In this document: positions 10,771 to 19,698 of the stretch, piece after piece
Layout: every line of letters begins with the position of its first letter
How positions within the stretch are numbered: position 1 is the stretch's first letter
Assembly (NCBI GenBank): GCA_025200525.1
Contig: CM045770.1
Location: forward strand, 130,476,200-130,540,199
Source: Camellia lanceoleosa
Taxonomy: Eukaryota; Streptophyta; Magnoliopsida; Ericales; Theaceae
Length of the DNA stretch: 64,000 nucleotides
Direction of reading: 5' to 3'
Notes under the pieces: model-generated
Seen by the model: the letters and a program-made list of their open reading frames with translations, nothing else
The model's database searches: none
Told to the model about the DNA's origin: nothing
Made by a program: the position numbers and the translations under genes

Positions 10771-11047
10771 GAGCAGAAAGAGCCGAGGTAAGAGCAAATA
10801 AGGACCAAACTAACGATAGTTCGATCTACATCATGCTCAAGATAGCCATGCTTACCTCGGTCCTATGAGAATCCAGCCATGGTAAAACCATCTCACTTGG
10901 TTTAAGCAGTGGGGAGGGTGTTGGAGGACAAGCATTATCTTCCAAGAGTTTGAATCCTAGGAGGACTCTACGCTAGGAGGAGTAATCCTAGAAGGACTCT
11001 ACACTTGGAGGAGTAAGAGTCCTACCAGGATTGTGCCACGCGAAACC

Positions 11048-11055
11048 TATATAAG
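11048..11055 (+). promoter_or_regulatory. LTR TATA box
   Basis: TATATAAG in ACCTATATAAGCTCACC, about 230 bp before the end of the left LTR. The same box is at 15799-15806 in the right LTR. Confidence 0.72.
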
Positions 11056-11280
11056 CTCACCAATATCACCTTTGGAGAGGTAATACAATTTTGCTCCCTG
11101 AATACATTGAGCTTTTGCCTTCTTGTCTTGCTTACTGACTTAGGCATCGGAGAGGTTTCCGGCACACACCCGCCGGCCAGCTCACGTTTGTGTTTTCAGG
11201 TGGTGGAACGACGACGTATTGAGGAACGCAGACTTGATCAACAGGATTATACGAGAAGGTATATTTCTTTCTCGTACAAT

Positions 11281-11298
11281 TGGCGCCGTCTGTGGGAA
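11281..11298 (+). other. Primer binding site of the gypsy element
   Basis: TGGCGCCGTCTGTGGGAA starts two bases after the LTR terminal CA. TGGCGCC complements a tRNA 3' end (GGCGCCA). The Tat lineage is known to use tRNA-Arg-type primers; comparison with the host tRNA set would decide the isoacceptor. Confidence 0.82.
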
Positions 11299-11346
11299 GA
11301 ACAGACAAAAACAACCTCTTGATCAAGCTTTTTCTCTCGAACATCA

Positions 11347-13012
11347 ATGGCGAACAACGAAGAATTACCTCAGTCCGCCATTGACAGACTAACTCCAGAA
11401 GGAGGTGCAAGGCGCGAAGGCCTTCCCTTGGTCCCTCCCATGGCGAACCTGGAACCACAGAGACAACAAAATTCCAGGAGGGATGGAAGGGGACGAAGGA
11501 GGAATAACAGCCCTCATCCCTCTCGTTCACAAAGCCCAGAAAGGCAAAGGCGCAGGATGGATCCTCAAACTCTGGAGGATCGCGTCAGGGAACAAGACGA
11601 GTTGATACGGCGGATGGCGGCGGACATGGAATCTCTCAAACGCCAGGTGAAAGGAAAAGAAGTGGCGACAGGAGAGGGGCGCACAAACAAGACGCCCCCT
11701 CGCCACTCAGAGGGTCGTAGTAGGAATTCTACACCCTCCCAAGCGGAGAACAAAAGCCTCAGGACAGGCGATACGCAATCAAGATCTTCCAGAACTCGTC
11801 ACTCCAGGTCTGAGAGGGCGAGATCTGAAAGGTCTTACACGGAAGGAAGCACATATTGGCCTTCGCATACGCATCAAACAAGGTCCAGGCAAACGGAGTT
11901 GCCCAGATCGTCCGACCTACGAACCGTGCTAAAAGAAAAAGCACGATGCAGGGAAGACACCAGGGCACGCGATCCACGTAGAGTTTCGCCCTAACGGTTG
12001 GCTCCTCGGACGCATGGAAGCGTCGAGGTTGGAATGCCACAACCGCGCGCCTACTACGAACCAACGGACAAGGCATTGGCGAGGTGCAGACCACCGCTTT
12101 GTCCCAAAGAATTGAGAACGCCTCTACCATCAGGCTTTCTACAGCCTAAGTTCACTACATACGAGGGGAAGACGGACCCATACTTGCACTTAAGCCACTT
12201 CCGCCAGGTCATGGCTGTATACCGGCGGAACGAGGCCTTAATGTGCATCCTATTCCCCTCAAGCCTTGGTGACCTAGGCTTGACTTGGTTTGAAAAACTA
12301 CCAAAAGGCAAAGATAACTTCACAGGCACAATTGGCAGAGGCGTTCATTACAAGGTTCAGAACGAACACCAAAACACCAGTGGAGATCGATCAGCTACTC
12401 TCCATCGACATGGGCGACGAAGAGACGTTGAGATCCTACAATGGAAGATATTGGGAAACTTTCAACCAGATAGGAGATTGCCCCACAAATCTCGCCATCG
12501 CGCAGTACAAAAGAGGTCTTCCAGTCGGAAACAGGTTGAGGGACTCAATTACCATGACGCCACCTCTTACGATGGAAGCCTTGATGGAGAGAGTACACCA
12601 ACATATTCGCGTGGAGGAAGATAGCGCTCGCACTAAAGCAAAATCTGGCACAACCGCAATACCAGATAAAAAGACTACGACAAAAGTCAACACGGTAGAA
12701 CATCCAAGAGGACGGCGGCGACAGAAGGATAACGGTGAGGACCAAGGTGAAAGGAGGTGGAGAGTCCGCACTGCCATTACCACAGTGTTCAAAAAACCGA
12801 TCTATCGGATCCTCAGCGAGATACGCAATGAACCTTTCGTCCGATGGCCTGCTAAGTTGGGAGAAGCGCAAAAAGACTACGACGAAAGATCGCGGTGCAC
12901 TTTCCATGATGAACAGGGGCACCGCACTGAAAATTGCACGCCATTGAAGCAGCATTTGGAGGAGTTAGTAGCAGCTGGGCACTTGGACCAATACATAAAA
13001 GGAAGAACTTGA
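11347..13012 (+). pseudogene. gag: Gypsy gag, with internal stop and frameshift
   Basis: Encodes the capsid-type structural protein that packages element RNA. The ATG at 11347 lies 66 bp after the PBS. The N-terminal 215 residues are rich in Arg/Ser with a Gln/Glu-rich segment. The retrotransposon gag domain follows, with FTTYEGKTDPYLHLSHFRQ and ALMCILFPSSLGDLGLTWFE (about 12150-12300), AEAFITRF and ETFNQIGDCP (about 12330-12480). Near 12890-12940 is a zinc-knuckle-like CTFHDEQGHRTENC, where the spacing CX2-HX4-HX4-C differs from a classic CCHC. A TAA at 11992-11994 interrupts the frame, and a frameshift near 12306-12325 moves the rest by one base. The protein as written is broken. Confidence 0.88.
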
Positions 13013-13114
13013 GAGCAACGAGCTGTCCGCAGATGTTAGCAAGGCAGCTGAACAGAAAACAGTGGAAGACTTGGTACAGGAAATGATAGATGTAAAGAAC
13101 CCAGAGAAGGCAGG

Positions 13115-13249
13115 CTAGGGCCCAATAGGGAAGGACCATACAAAGTGGTTGGTTTAGCTGAAAAAGGGGCATATCACTTGGAGGATGGAGCCAACAAGGC
13201 TATCCCCAGACCATGGAACACTGCCAATCTCGAGTTATCTGTTCGATAG
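13115..13249 (+). pseudogene. pol: Last 44 codons of gypsy pol (after integrase)
   Basis: The frame LGPNREGPYKVV...GAYHLED...PRPWNTANLELSVR, ending in TAG at 13247-13249, is the typical C-terminus of Tat-type polyproteins after the integrase. It follows gag by only about 100 bp. Protease, reverse transcriptase, RNase H and the integrase core are absent, so the deletion joint lies near 13100-13115. Confidence 0.85.
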
Positions 13250-13417
13250 AGTACTTGTAATTTACATTTTCCTCAATAAAACAAGTAGTTCCTTTTCAAA
13301 GATAGATTATTTTCTTCTCGTAAAAGTTGTTTTAGTGCGAGGGCATTGAAAGCGAGTTGGTGGACAAACCAACACTTACCTCTCTAAGCGAGATAAGGAT
13401 CCAGGCTAAAGGCGGTT
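13250..13417 (+). other. Start of the element's 3' untranslated region
   Basis: Contains TTTTCCTCAATAAAACAAGT with an AATAAA, then an edge unit of the tandem array (CGAGATAAGGATCCAGG at about 13389). Confidence 0.6.
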
Positions 13418-14535
13418 GGCAGGTTTGACCAACAAAACTTTTTTGCACCCTTTAGCCAAGATCAGGATCTAGTTTAAAAGTGGTTGGCAGGTTTGACCAA
13501 CAAAACTTTTTTGCACCCTTTAGCCAAAGTAAGGACCTAAGCTAAAGGTGGTTGGCAGGTTTGACCAACAAAAAACTTTTTTGCACCCTTTAGCCGAAGT
13601 AAGGACCTAGGCTAAAGGTGGTTGGCAGGTTTGACCAACAAAACTCTTTTTGCACCCTTTAAGCCGAGGTAAGGACCTAGGCTAAAGGTGGTTGGCAGGT
13701 TTGACCAACAAAAAACTTTTTTGCACCCTTTAGCCGAAGTAAGGACCTAGGCTAAAGGTGGTTGGCAGGTTTGACCAACAAAAAAACTTTTTTGCACCCT
13801 TTAAGCCGAGGTAAGGACCTAGGCTAAAGGTGGTTGGCAGGTTTGACCAACAAAAAACTTTTTTGCACCCTGTAGCCGAGGTAAGGACCTAGGCTAAAGG
13901 CGGTTGGCAGGTTTGACCAACAAAAAACTTTTTTGCACCCTTTAGCCGAGGTAAGGACCTAGGCTAAAGGCGGTTGGCAGGTTTGACCAACAAAAAACTT
14001 TTTTGCACCCTTTAGCCGAGGTAAGGACCTAGGCTAAAGGCGGTTGGCAGGTTTGACCAACAAAAAACTTTTTTGCACCCTTTAGCCGAAGTAAGGACCT
14101 AGGCTAAAGGTGGTTGGCAGGTTTGACCAACAAAAAAACTTTTTTGCACCCTTTAAGCTGAGGTAAGGACCTAGGCTAAAGGCGGTTGGCAGGTTTGACC
14201 AACAAAAAACTTTTTTGCACCCTTTGGCCGAGGTAAGGACCTAGGCTAAAGGTGGTTGGCAGGTTTGACCAACAAAAAACTTTTTTGCACCCTTTAGCCG
14301 ATGTAAGGACCTAGGCTAAAGGTGGTTGGCAGGTTTGACCAACAAAAACTTTTTTGCACCCTTTAGCCGAGGTAAGGACCTAGGCTAAAGGTGGTTGGCA
14401 GGTTTGACCAACAAAAACTTTTTTGCACCCTTTAGCCGAGGTAAGGACCTAGGCTAAAGGTGGTTGGCAGGTGTGACCAAACAAAAAACTTTTTTGCACC
14501 CTTTAGCCGAGATAAGGATCTAGGCTAAAGTGGTT
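13418..14535 (+). repeat. 16-copy, 70-bp tandem array with one hairpin per unit
   Basis: Anchor GGCAGGTTTGACCAAC recurs at 13418, 13486, 13554, 13624, 13694, 13764, 13836, 13906, 13976, 14046, 14116, 14188, 14258, 14328, 14397 and 14466. The period is 68-72 bp, mostly 70. Inside each unit TTTAGCC...GGCTAAA form a 7-bp stem, and AGGT-AAGG-ACCT extends it after one G/A mismatch. Indels fall mainly in an A run after CCAAC. Edge units (13385-13417, 14500-14680) are more diverged, with the middle most uniform, as expected from unequal exchange or slippage. Tandem arrays in 3' untranslated regions of Tat/Ogre elements are known sources of plant satellites. Confidence 0.96.
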
Positions 14536-14939
14536 ATCGAAAAACCAACACTTATTTCTCCTCACCGAGATAAGGATCTAGAAATTTGAAGAAGAATGGT
14601 TGGAAAAACAAACACTTGGTACTCTTCAGCCGAGATAAGGATCAAGGCTGAAGAATGGTTGACAGGTATGACAAGATAGATTGCAAGGTTAGACCGAGAT
14701 GAGTATCTCGGCCAGAAAATGCCATACTTCATTCAAAACATAAGTGAAGAATAAATGCAAGTATGGAGCAAGCCGAACAAGCAGTTGAGAGAACTGAAGA
14801 TTTCATTCCAAAAGTGCATTACAAAACGAGGGATTCATAGCCCGGTTGAAGCTTATGGTGCGGCATTCTTAGCTCGGCAGAGTGGGGCGTTCTTAGCTCG
14901 GCTGGAGGAAAAATAATCCCAATCATGCATGGCAGATGG
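14536..14939 (+). other. Distal 3' untranslated region of the gypsy element
   Basis: Holds two further degenerate array-like units near 14560-14680 (GAGATAAGGATCTAG, GAGATAAGGATCAAGG). Then come LTR-like words TTCTTAGCTCGGC at about 14866 and 14889. No coding sequence. Confidence 0.6.
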
Positions 14940-14953
14940 AATTAAGGGGCAAT
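14940..14953 (+). other. Polypurine-type tract before the right LTR
   Basis: AATTAAGGGGCAAT immediately precedes TGAGAGGG. It is the position and approximate composition of a plus-strand primer, with AAGGGG as core. Confidence 0.55.
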
Positions 14954-16029
14954 TGAGAGGGTAATTTATATCTAAATTGGGCCGAGCTAAGGAGGAGACT
15001 TCCTTGGAAATTATGCCGCGTAATGGACCGAGGTAAGGATAGATTTACTTCGGTCCAAGAACTAAACGGATATGGGCCGCAGTAGAAAAGACTAGCAAGT
15101 GGGCCGCGATCCAAGTGTTAGTTCGGTCCAAGTGTGGAAGGGAATTCTTCAAGCGTTACCTTGGTTCAAACGTGATTATAAATTACCAACCGGAGTAGAA
15201 ATAGTTATCTTGTCCATGGCAATCAGAGCCGAGGTAATGGCTTCTCTTGGTGGGCTTCGCTCTGGGTAGCGCGGTAGAAGCCTTGAAGATAGTCCGGTCC
15301 AAGAGAGCCTTGAAGTTAGTCCGGTCGTAGAAGGACTTGAAGTTAGTCCGGTCCCAGAAGTGCCTAATGTTATCTCGGTCCAGAAGAGTACGGTTAGTTC
15401 GGTCGCCAGATGGCCACACTCAGAGTTAGTCCGGTTTGCGGCATAGCGCGATTAGCTCGGTCGGACCTAGCTAGTTGTTAGTTCGGTTTAAGCAATACTA
15501 TGGTTAGCACGGATTGAGCAGGAAGAGCCGAGGTAAGAGCAGCGATAGGAAGGACCAAACTAACGATAGTTCAGTCTACACTGCGGCTCAGCATAGCCAT
15601 GCTTACCTCGGTCCTATGAGAATCCAGCCATGGTAAAACCATCTCACTTGGTTTAAGCAGTGGGGAGGGTGTTGGAGGACAAGCATTATCTTCCAAGAGT
15701 TTGAATCCTAGGAGGACTCTACGCTAGGAGGAGTAATCCTAGAAGGACTCTACACTTGGAGGAGTAAGAGTCCTACCAGGATTGTGCCACGCGAAACCTA
15801 TATAAGCTCACCAATATCACCTTTGGAGAGGTAATACAATTTTGCTCCCTGAATACATTGAGCTTTTGCCTTCTTGTCTTGCTTACTGACTTAGGCATCG
15901 GAGAGGTTTCCGGCACACACCCGCTGGCCAGCTCACGTTTGTGTTTTCAGGTGGTGGAACGACGACGTATTGAGGAACGCAGACTTGATCAACAGGATTA
16001 TACGAGAAGGTATATTTCTTTCCCGTACA
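14954..16029 (+). repeat. Right LTR of the gypsy element
   Basis: 1,076 bp, TGAGAGGG to TCCCGTACA. Carries TATATAAG at 15799-15806. Its last ~420 bp differ from the left LTR at only about two positions seen by eye. Confidence 0.95.
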
Positions 16030-16078
16030 TTGATATTCTAACAAGAGTAGGAAATGAAAAACACACAGAAACAAATTA

Positions 16079-16406
16079 GGGTAAATTATACAAATAGTCT
16101 ATATAGTTTACATGATGTGCCAATTTGGTTCATGTTATTTCAATTTGCTCAATTTTGCCCTTTAATTTAACGGTTTGTTTCATCTTAGTCCAATAAATAA
16201 CTGTTGTTAAATTTGGTGGACGGAAAGTCTAGGGACCAAATTGACACATTGTGTAGACTTTCCGTCCACCAAACTTAACAATCGTTATTTATTGGATTAA
16301 AATGACACAATCTATTAAATTAAGGGGCACAATCAAGCAAATTAAAATAATAGAGACCAAATTGACATATCGTGTAAACTACAAGGACCATTTGCATAAT
16401 TTATCC
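16079..16406. mobile_element. Fold-back MITE, Mutator-type
   Basis: A 328-bp element beginning GGGTAAATTATACAAATAG whose two halves are inverted copies of each other almost throughout; the right end reads ATTTGCATAATTTATCC. Near the centre, TTTGGTGGACGGAAAGTCT and AGACTTTCCGTCCACCAAA face each other. Nine-bp flanks AACAAATTA (16070-16078) and AAAAAATTA (16407-16415) match at 8 of 9, the duplication size of Mutator-like elements. No coding capacity. Confidence 0.82.
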
Positions 16407-16415
16407 AAAAAATTA

Positions 16416-17699
16416 ATATGTTACAGCTTATATTCCATAACCAACATAGAGATAGAGATAACATTTGAAAACAGGTTTTTTTAGTAACTTTTTGACTTTT
16501 TGGCTAAACTATGAGGTATAAAAAACTAATATGTTTGGGATGATTTTTTGATTTTTTACGAAAAGATGTATAAAAAGTAAAGAGAAAATAGAATTTTTGA
16601 TTTTTTGGTATAAGTTGTTAGCTTTTTGATTTTTTTTAGTAACTTTTTGAATTTTAGGCAAAAAAGTAATATTGCCAACGAGACCTAACTCAGATAAGTT
16701 CACATCAGCCTCTATTTTCCTAATTATTTATCATTTGTTGAATTTCATCAAGATATCAATTACCCTAAAAATGTTTACATTGAAAAATGCAAAAATACTT
16801 TCACAAAAATTATTTGATGATCAAACAAATAAAGCTTGAGAAAGTACAATATATGAAGGATAACCATTTTTACGTTAACAAATTCATCTCAAATGGGTAA
16901 AATTGAAGATGGAAATTTAATTGAATTGAGATGTGATGATAACTTTTGAGCTGAAACTTAAGCCAAAAAACACTAACAAATATAAAAGACCTATCATGAA
17001 AACAAATTACTTATTTCTATCAACCATTATCTTTCTGAAAATATATTTAATTATTTTTTTAAACTAACAACCCCAATTCTGTATGTATTAAATGAATAAG
17101 AATTTTGGATGACTGAAAAAATCAAAAAATTCTCCAAATGCATGATACAATCACACTAAAAAGTTCATTTAAATTATTTAACAAAGATAAGTTGTTGTTG
17201 CTAACATTGAATATATCATTTGATTGGGCACAAACATAAAATATTAATTAAATTTAAACAATAGGATGAAAAAGATATTTCTCAATGCATCATTCATGCG
17301 TCCGAACAACCAACACATTCCTTATCTTAGGGTTTATTTTCGATATAAAATTCATTAACAGAGCATCCATATTAAGACAGTATAACTATATACATTGTTC
17401 GGCGGTGGGATTTTTGGGTGAGGAAAGGATTTCGCAAGGGAGGGAAGAGCGGAAGAGGAGGGAAGAGTAGGAAAGAGGGGCTTTGCAGGTTTGGGTTGGA
17501 AGGGAGAGGGTTTTTGGTAGTAGGGTTTTTAGGTGGGTGTGAAGGGTGGTTTTTGGATACTCTTTCGTTCCAAACAGACCTTTAATGGATCCTTACTCTG
17601 GTGCCTAAAACAGGTAACACTCCAGTCGGGGGTGTCGGAATTAGCACTTCGACAAATAAGTCAGAGATTGGTTGTGGAAAAATAAAGATATATACATAG

Positions 17700-17700
<1 letters not shown>
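16416..17700. other. AT-rich non-coding sequence
   Basis: Holds runs of TTTTTGATTTTTT near 16480-16650 and a purine-rich G/A block at 17400-17540. No gene recognised. The words around 16670 (TTGCCAACGAGACCTAA) echo the MITE-like repeat near 46610 (TTGCCAAACGAAACCTAA). Confidence 0.4.

Positions 17701-17706
<6 letters not shown>

Positions 17707-17740
<34 letters not shown>
17707..17740. repeat. (GA)n microsatellite
   Basis: About 17 uninterrupted GA dinucleotides. Confidence 0.97.
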
Positions 17741-17742
<2 letters not shown>

Positions 17743-18369
17743 ATGCATACCTTTCTTCTTCCAATTACCTTATATATATAGAGGTTTTGTGTAGATATTT
17801 CTCATATAATCATCACAATGTCAGGGTCCACGTCCCTATTACACCTCTAGAAAGAGACGGCTTGGGCCCACTTTAATTGGATAGTCTATCAAATTTCTTC
17901 TGGAGCTTGGCATAAATGTTCTTTAATTCTCAGTACTACCCACTCGGTGTGTCATTTAGTCGGTGAAGGGGTTACTCGACATCAAACCTCTGTAATCAGT
18001 GGGCCTAGTTGACAACAGGCATGGTTGGACTTAGGCCCATCAGTGATTGGCCTAGGAGTACTCTCTTTGCTGAAATTTTATACTCAGGCCCACACAATTG
18101 CCCCCCAAGCTCTTGGTCATCTTGAGTATCGAGTGGCTTGCGTGCTCGGCTCGCACTGAACTACTCATTTAGCTGATCTTCGTGACATGTAGGCTGCTTT
18201 CATTGCGCATCAAGGTTTGGGCGTATGATGGGTACTCCGTTCTCTGATACGACTGATGGTATCCCACAAAAGATATATATATATATATATATTGCATGCC
18301 TCTTCAAGCTTCTTTCATACCCTTCATTTAGTGCACTTTCAAAAAATATTTCTCAACGCCCTTTCACTT
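17741..18369. other. Non-coding, possible LTR-like remnant
   Basis: TTATATATATAGAGG at about 17770 and the C run in CACAATTGCCCCCCAAGC near 18095-18112 look like parts of an old LTR and leader, but no ends or partner were found. Another AT microsatellite lies at 18273-18291. Confidence 0.25.
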
Positions 18370-18371
18370 CT

Positions 18372-18836
18372 GAAAAGCCCTAGGTAGCATTTGGTAGAGT
18401 TTTCTAAATATGATTTGAGAATAAGAGTTGCATTTTGAGTTTATGAGTTTTGGAATTATGATTTGAGTGTAGAAAATTTGTTTGGTGAATGAGTTTTGAA
18501 AAGAGTTTTGAATTTTTTATGTGACATATGATATTTGATACAAAAACATACAACTCATAATCAAATACGTAACTCAAAAATATATTAAAAGCTCATAATT
18601 TTTTTAAAAAAAATTTCAAAAATATTGTTTTATTAAAAAAAAAAATCACACTGTTTAGGTTAACCGACTGGTCAATCGATCGGACGTCCAGGAGACGATC
18701 GATAGGCCAAATTTCAAAATTTAAAAGCTCACCCAGAACAAATTTTCAAAAGGAGGGGTGGAATTAATTTTCCAAAACTTAAATGGTAAAACTATGGTCC
18801 CAAAACCCTTCCAAACACAACCCTAAATTTTTTGCA
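18372..18836. mobile_element. Possible MITE-like repeat
   Basis: Left side CTAGGTAGCATTTGGTAG faces right side CTTCCAAACACAACCCTA as imperfect inverted ends, and the interior is rich in GAGTTTTG/CAAAACTC words. A target duplication was not found, so the call is tentative. Confidence 0.3.
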
Positions 18837-18966
18837 ATTTTTCGTCTCCATCTTCTTCATTGAAGTTTCTTCTGTAAGTCTTCTGAGCCATTTTCTTTTC
18901 CTGATTTCTATATCGCATTTTTTATTTTGCCTTTTCTTCTCTTTGAGTTTTTGTTCGTGAGTTATT

Positions 18967-19250
18967 GTGGCGAATCACCTGAAGGAGCTTTTGTCAGAGT
19001 CAAAACTCGTTTTCTTTCGTTACCACTTCGAGATCCCAGACGATGTTCAATTGAAACTCATTGGGGATGGGGTTTTCGATCTTGAAATGGCTAACGCGAG
19101 CACCATTGCTCTGCCGCTTCTGGCCATCACTGAGGAGGGAGTTCGCTTTCCCCTTTATCCCTTGCTTCGAACTACTCTTCGTCACTAGGGTTTAATTCCT
19201 TCCCAACCAAACGTCAACTACTCTTCTAGGCCTTGTGATTTCACTTATTG
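18967..19250 (+). pseudogene. Fragment of a plant gypsy-type putative transposase/gag-like protein
   Basis: A readable stretch gives HLKELLSESK, FRYHFEIPDDVQLKLIGDG and ITEEGVRFPLYPLLRTTLRH, then a TAG at 19186-19188. In-frame after the stop it continues GLIPSQPNVN. The pattern VRFP.(H/Y)P..R....YGL.P.Q....N is the conserved core of plant proteins annotated as gypsy-type putative transposase. The stop replaces the expected aromatic residue. The sequence then loses similarity. It is unusually GC-rich (CTGCCGCTTCTGGCCATC) for its surroundings. A C/T-rich leader precedes it at 18840-18960. Confidence 0.45.
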
Positions 19251-19698
19251 ATAAATTAGTAATCTTATCTTCACTAATGGATTTACACAGCTTGCGTTGT
19301 GCTTACTGTCATTTAATTTGTCCATTTCTTCTGTGCTTCATAATTTTTTGGTGACATGATAAATAACTGTTGGTGTTTTGAGTAGGCATGCTTTTCTTGT
19401 TTTTATTTCTTCTTTGTATTTAATTCAATGGTAGGAATGTGGATACCTTTTTTCGCCATTGGTGGTAGTATCACATGATTGGTTTCAATTCTCTTAAGAA
19501 GCTTGAACAATCGCTTCATTACCCATCTCTGCTTGCCTATAGCAAAGAAAGTATAAAATAAAATCTCTCATTGGAATTTTTTGTTATTTGCAGTTGTGTT
19601 TATTTGGTTTAAAACAATCTCTAGACTCAGATATGAATGCTTGGGCATGCCAAGTGGAGAGAACCTCCTGGTTCTTTGCTTGCCTCAATGAAGAGGAC
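19251..19698. other. Non-coding, nothing recognised
   Basis: T-rich sequence up to the truncated end of the copia element. No domain or repeat was identified. Confidence 0.4.

Larger units (their letters stand above)
10216..11278 (+). repeat. Left LTR of the gypsy element
   Basis: Matches 14954-16029 almost exactly over its first 170 bp and last 420 bp. Differences cluster in between, at about 10405-10850. Starts TGAGAGGGTAATTT and ends TCTCGTACA. Confidence 0.95.
10216..16029 (+). mobile_element. Non-autonomous Ty3/gypsy element, Tat-type, with deleted pol
   Basis: A complete element by its ends: 1,063-bp and 1,076-bp LTRs, both TGAGAGGG...GTACA, and TTGA direct repeats at 10212-10215 and 16030-16033. 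Gypsy elements usually duplicate 5 bp; TTGAT fits if one T is shared with the LTR. A PBS follows the left LTR and a purine tract precedes the right one. The interior holds a frameshifted gag, then the last 44 codons of pol fused after a deletion of protease, RT, RNase H and most of integrase. A long 3' untranslated region carries a 70-bp tandem array. It could move only with enzymes supplied by an intact relative. Confidence 0.9.

Noticed and set aside
13418..14535. Regular 70-bp repeats suggest a CRISPR array
   Set aside because: The whole unit repeats with no unique spacers, there are no cas genes, and it lies inside a plant retrotransposon.
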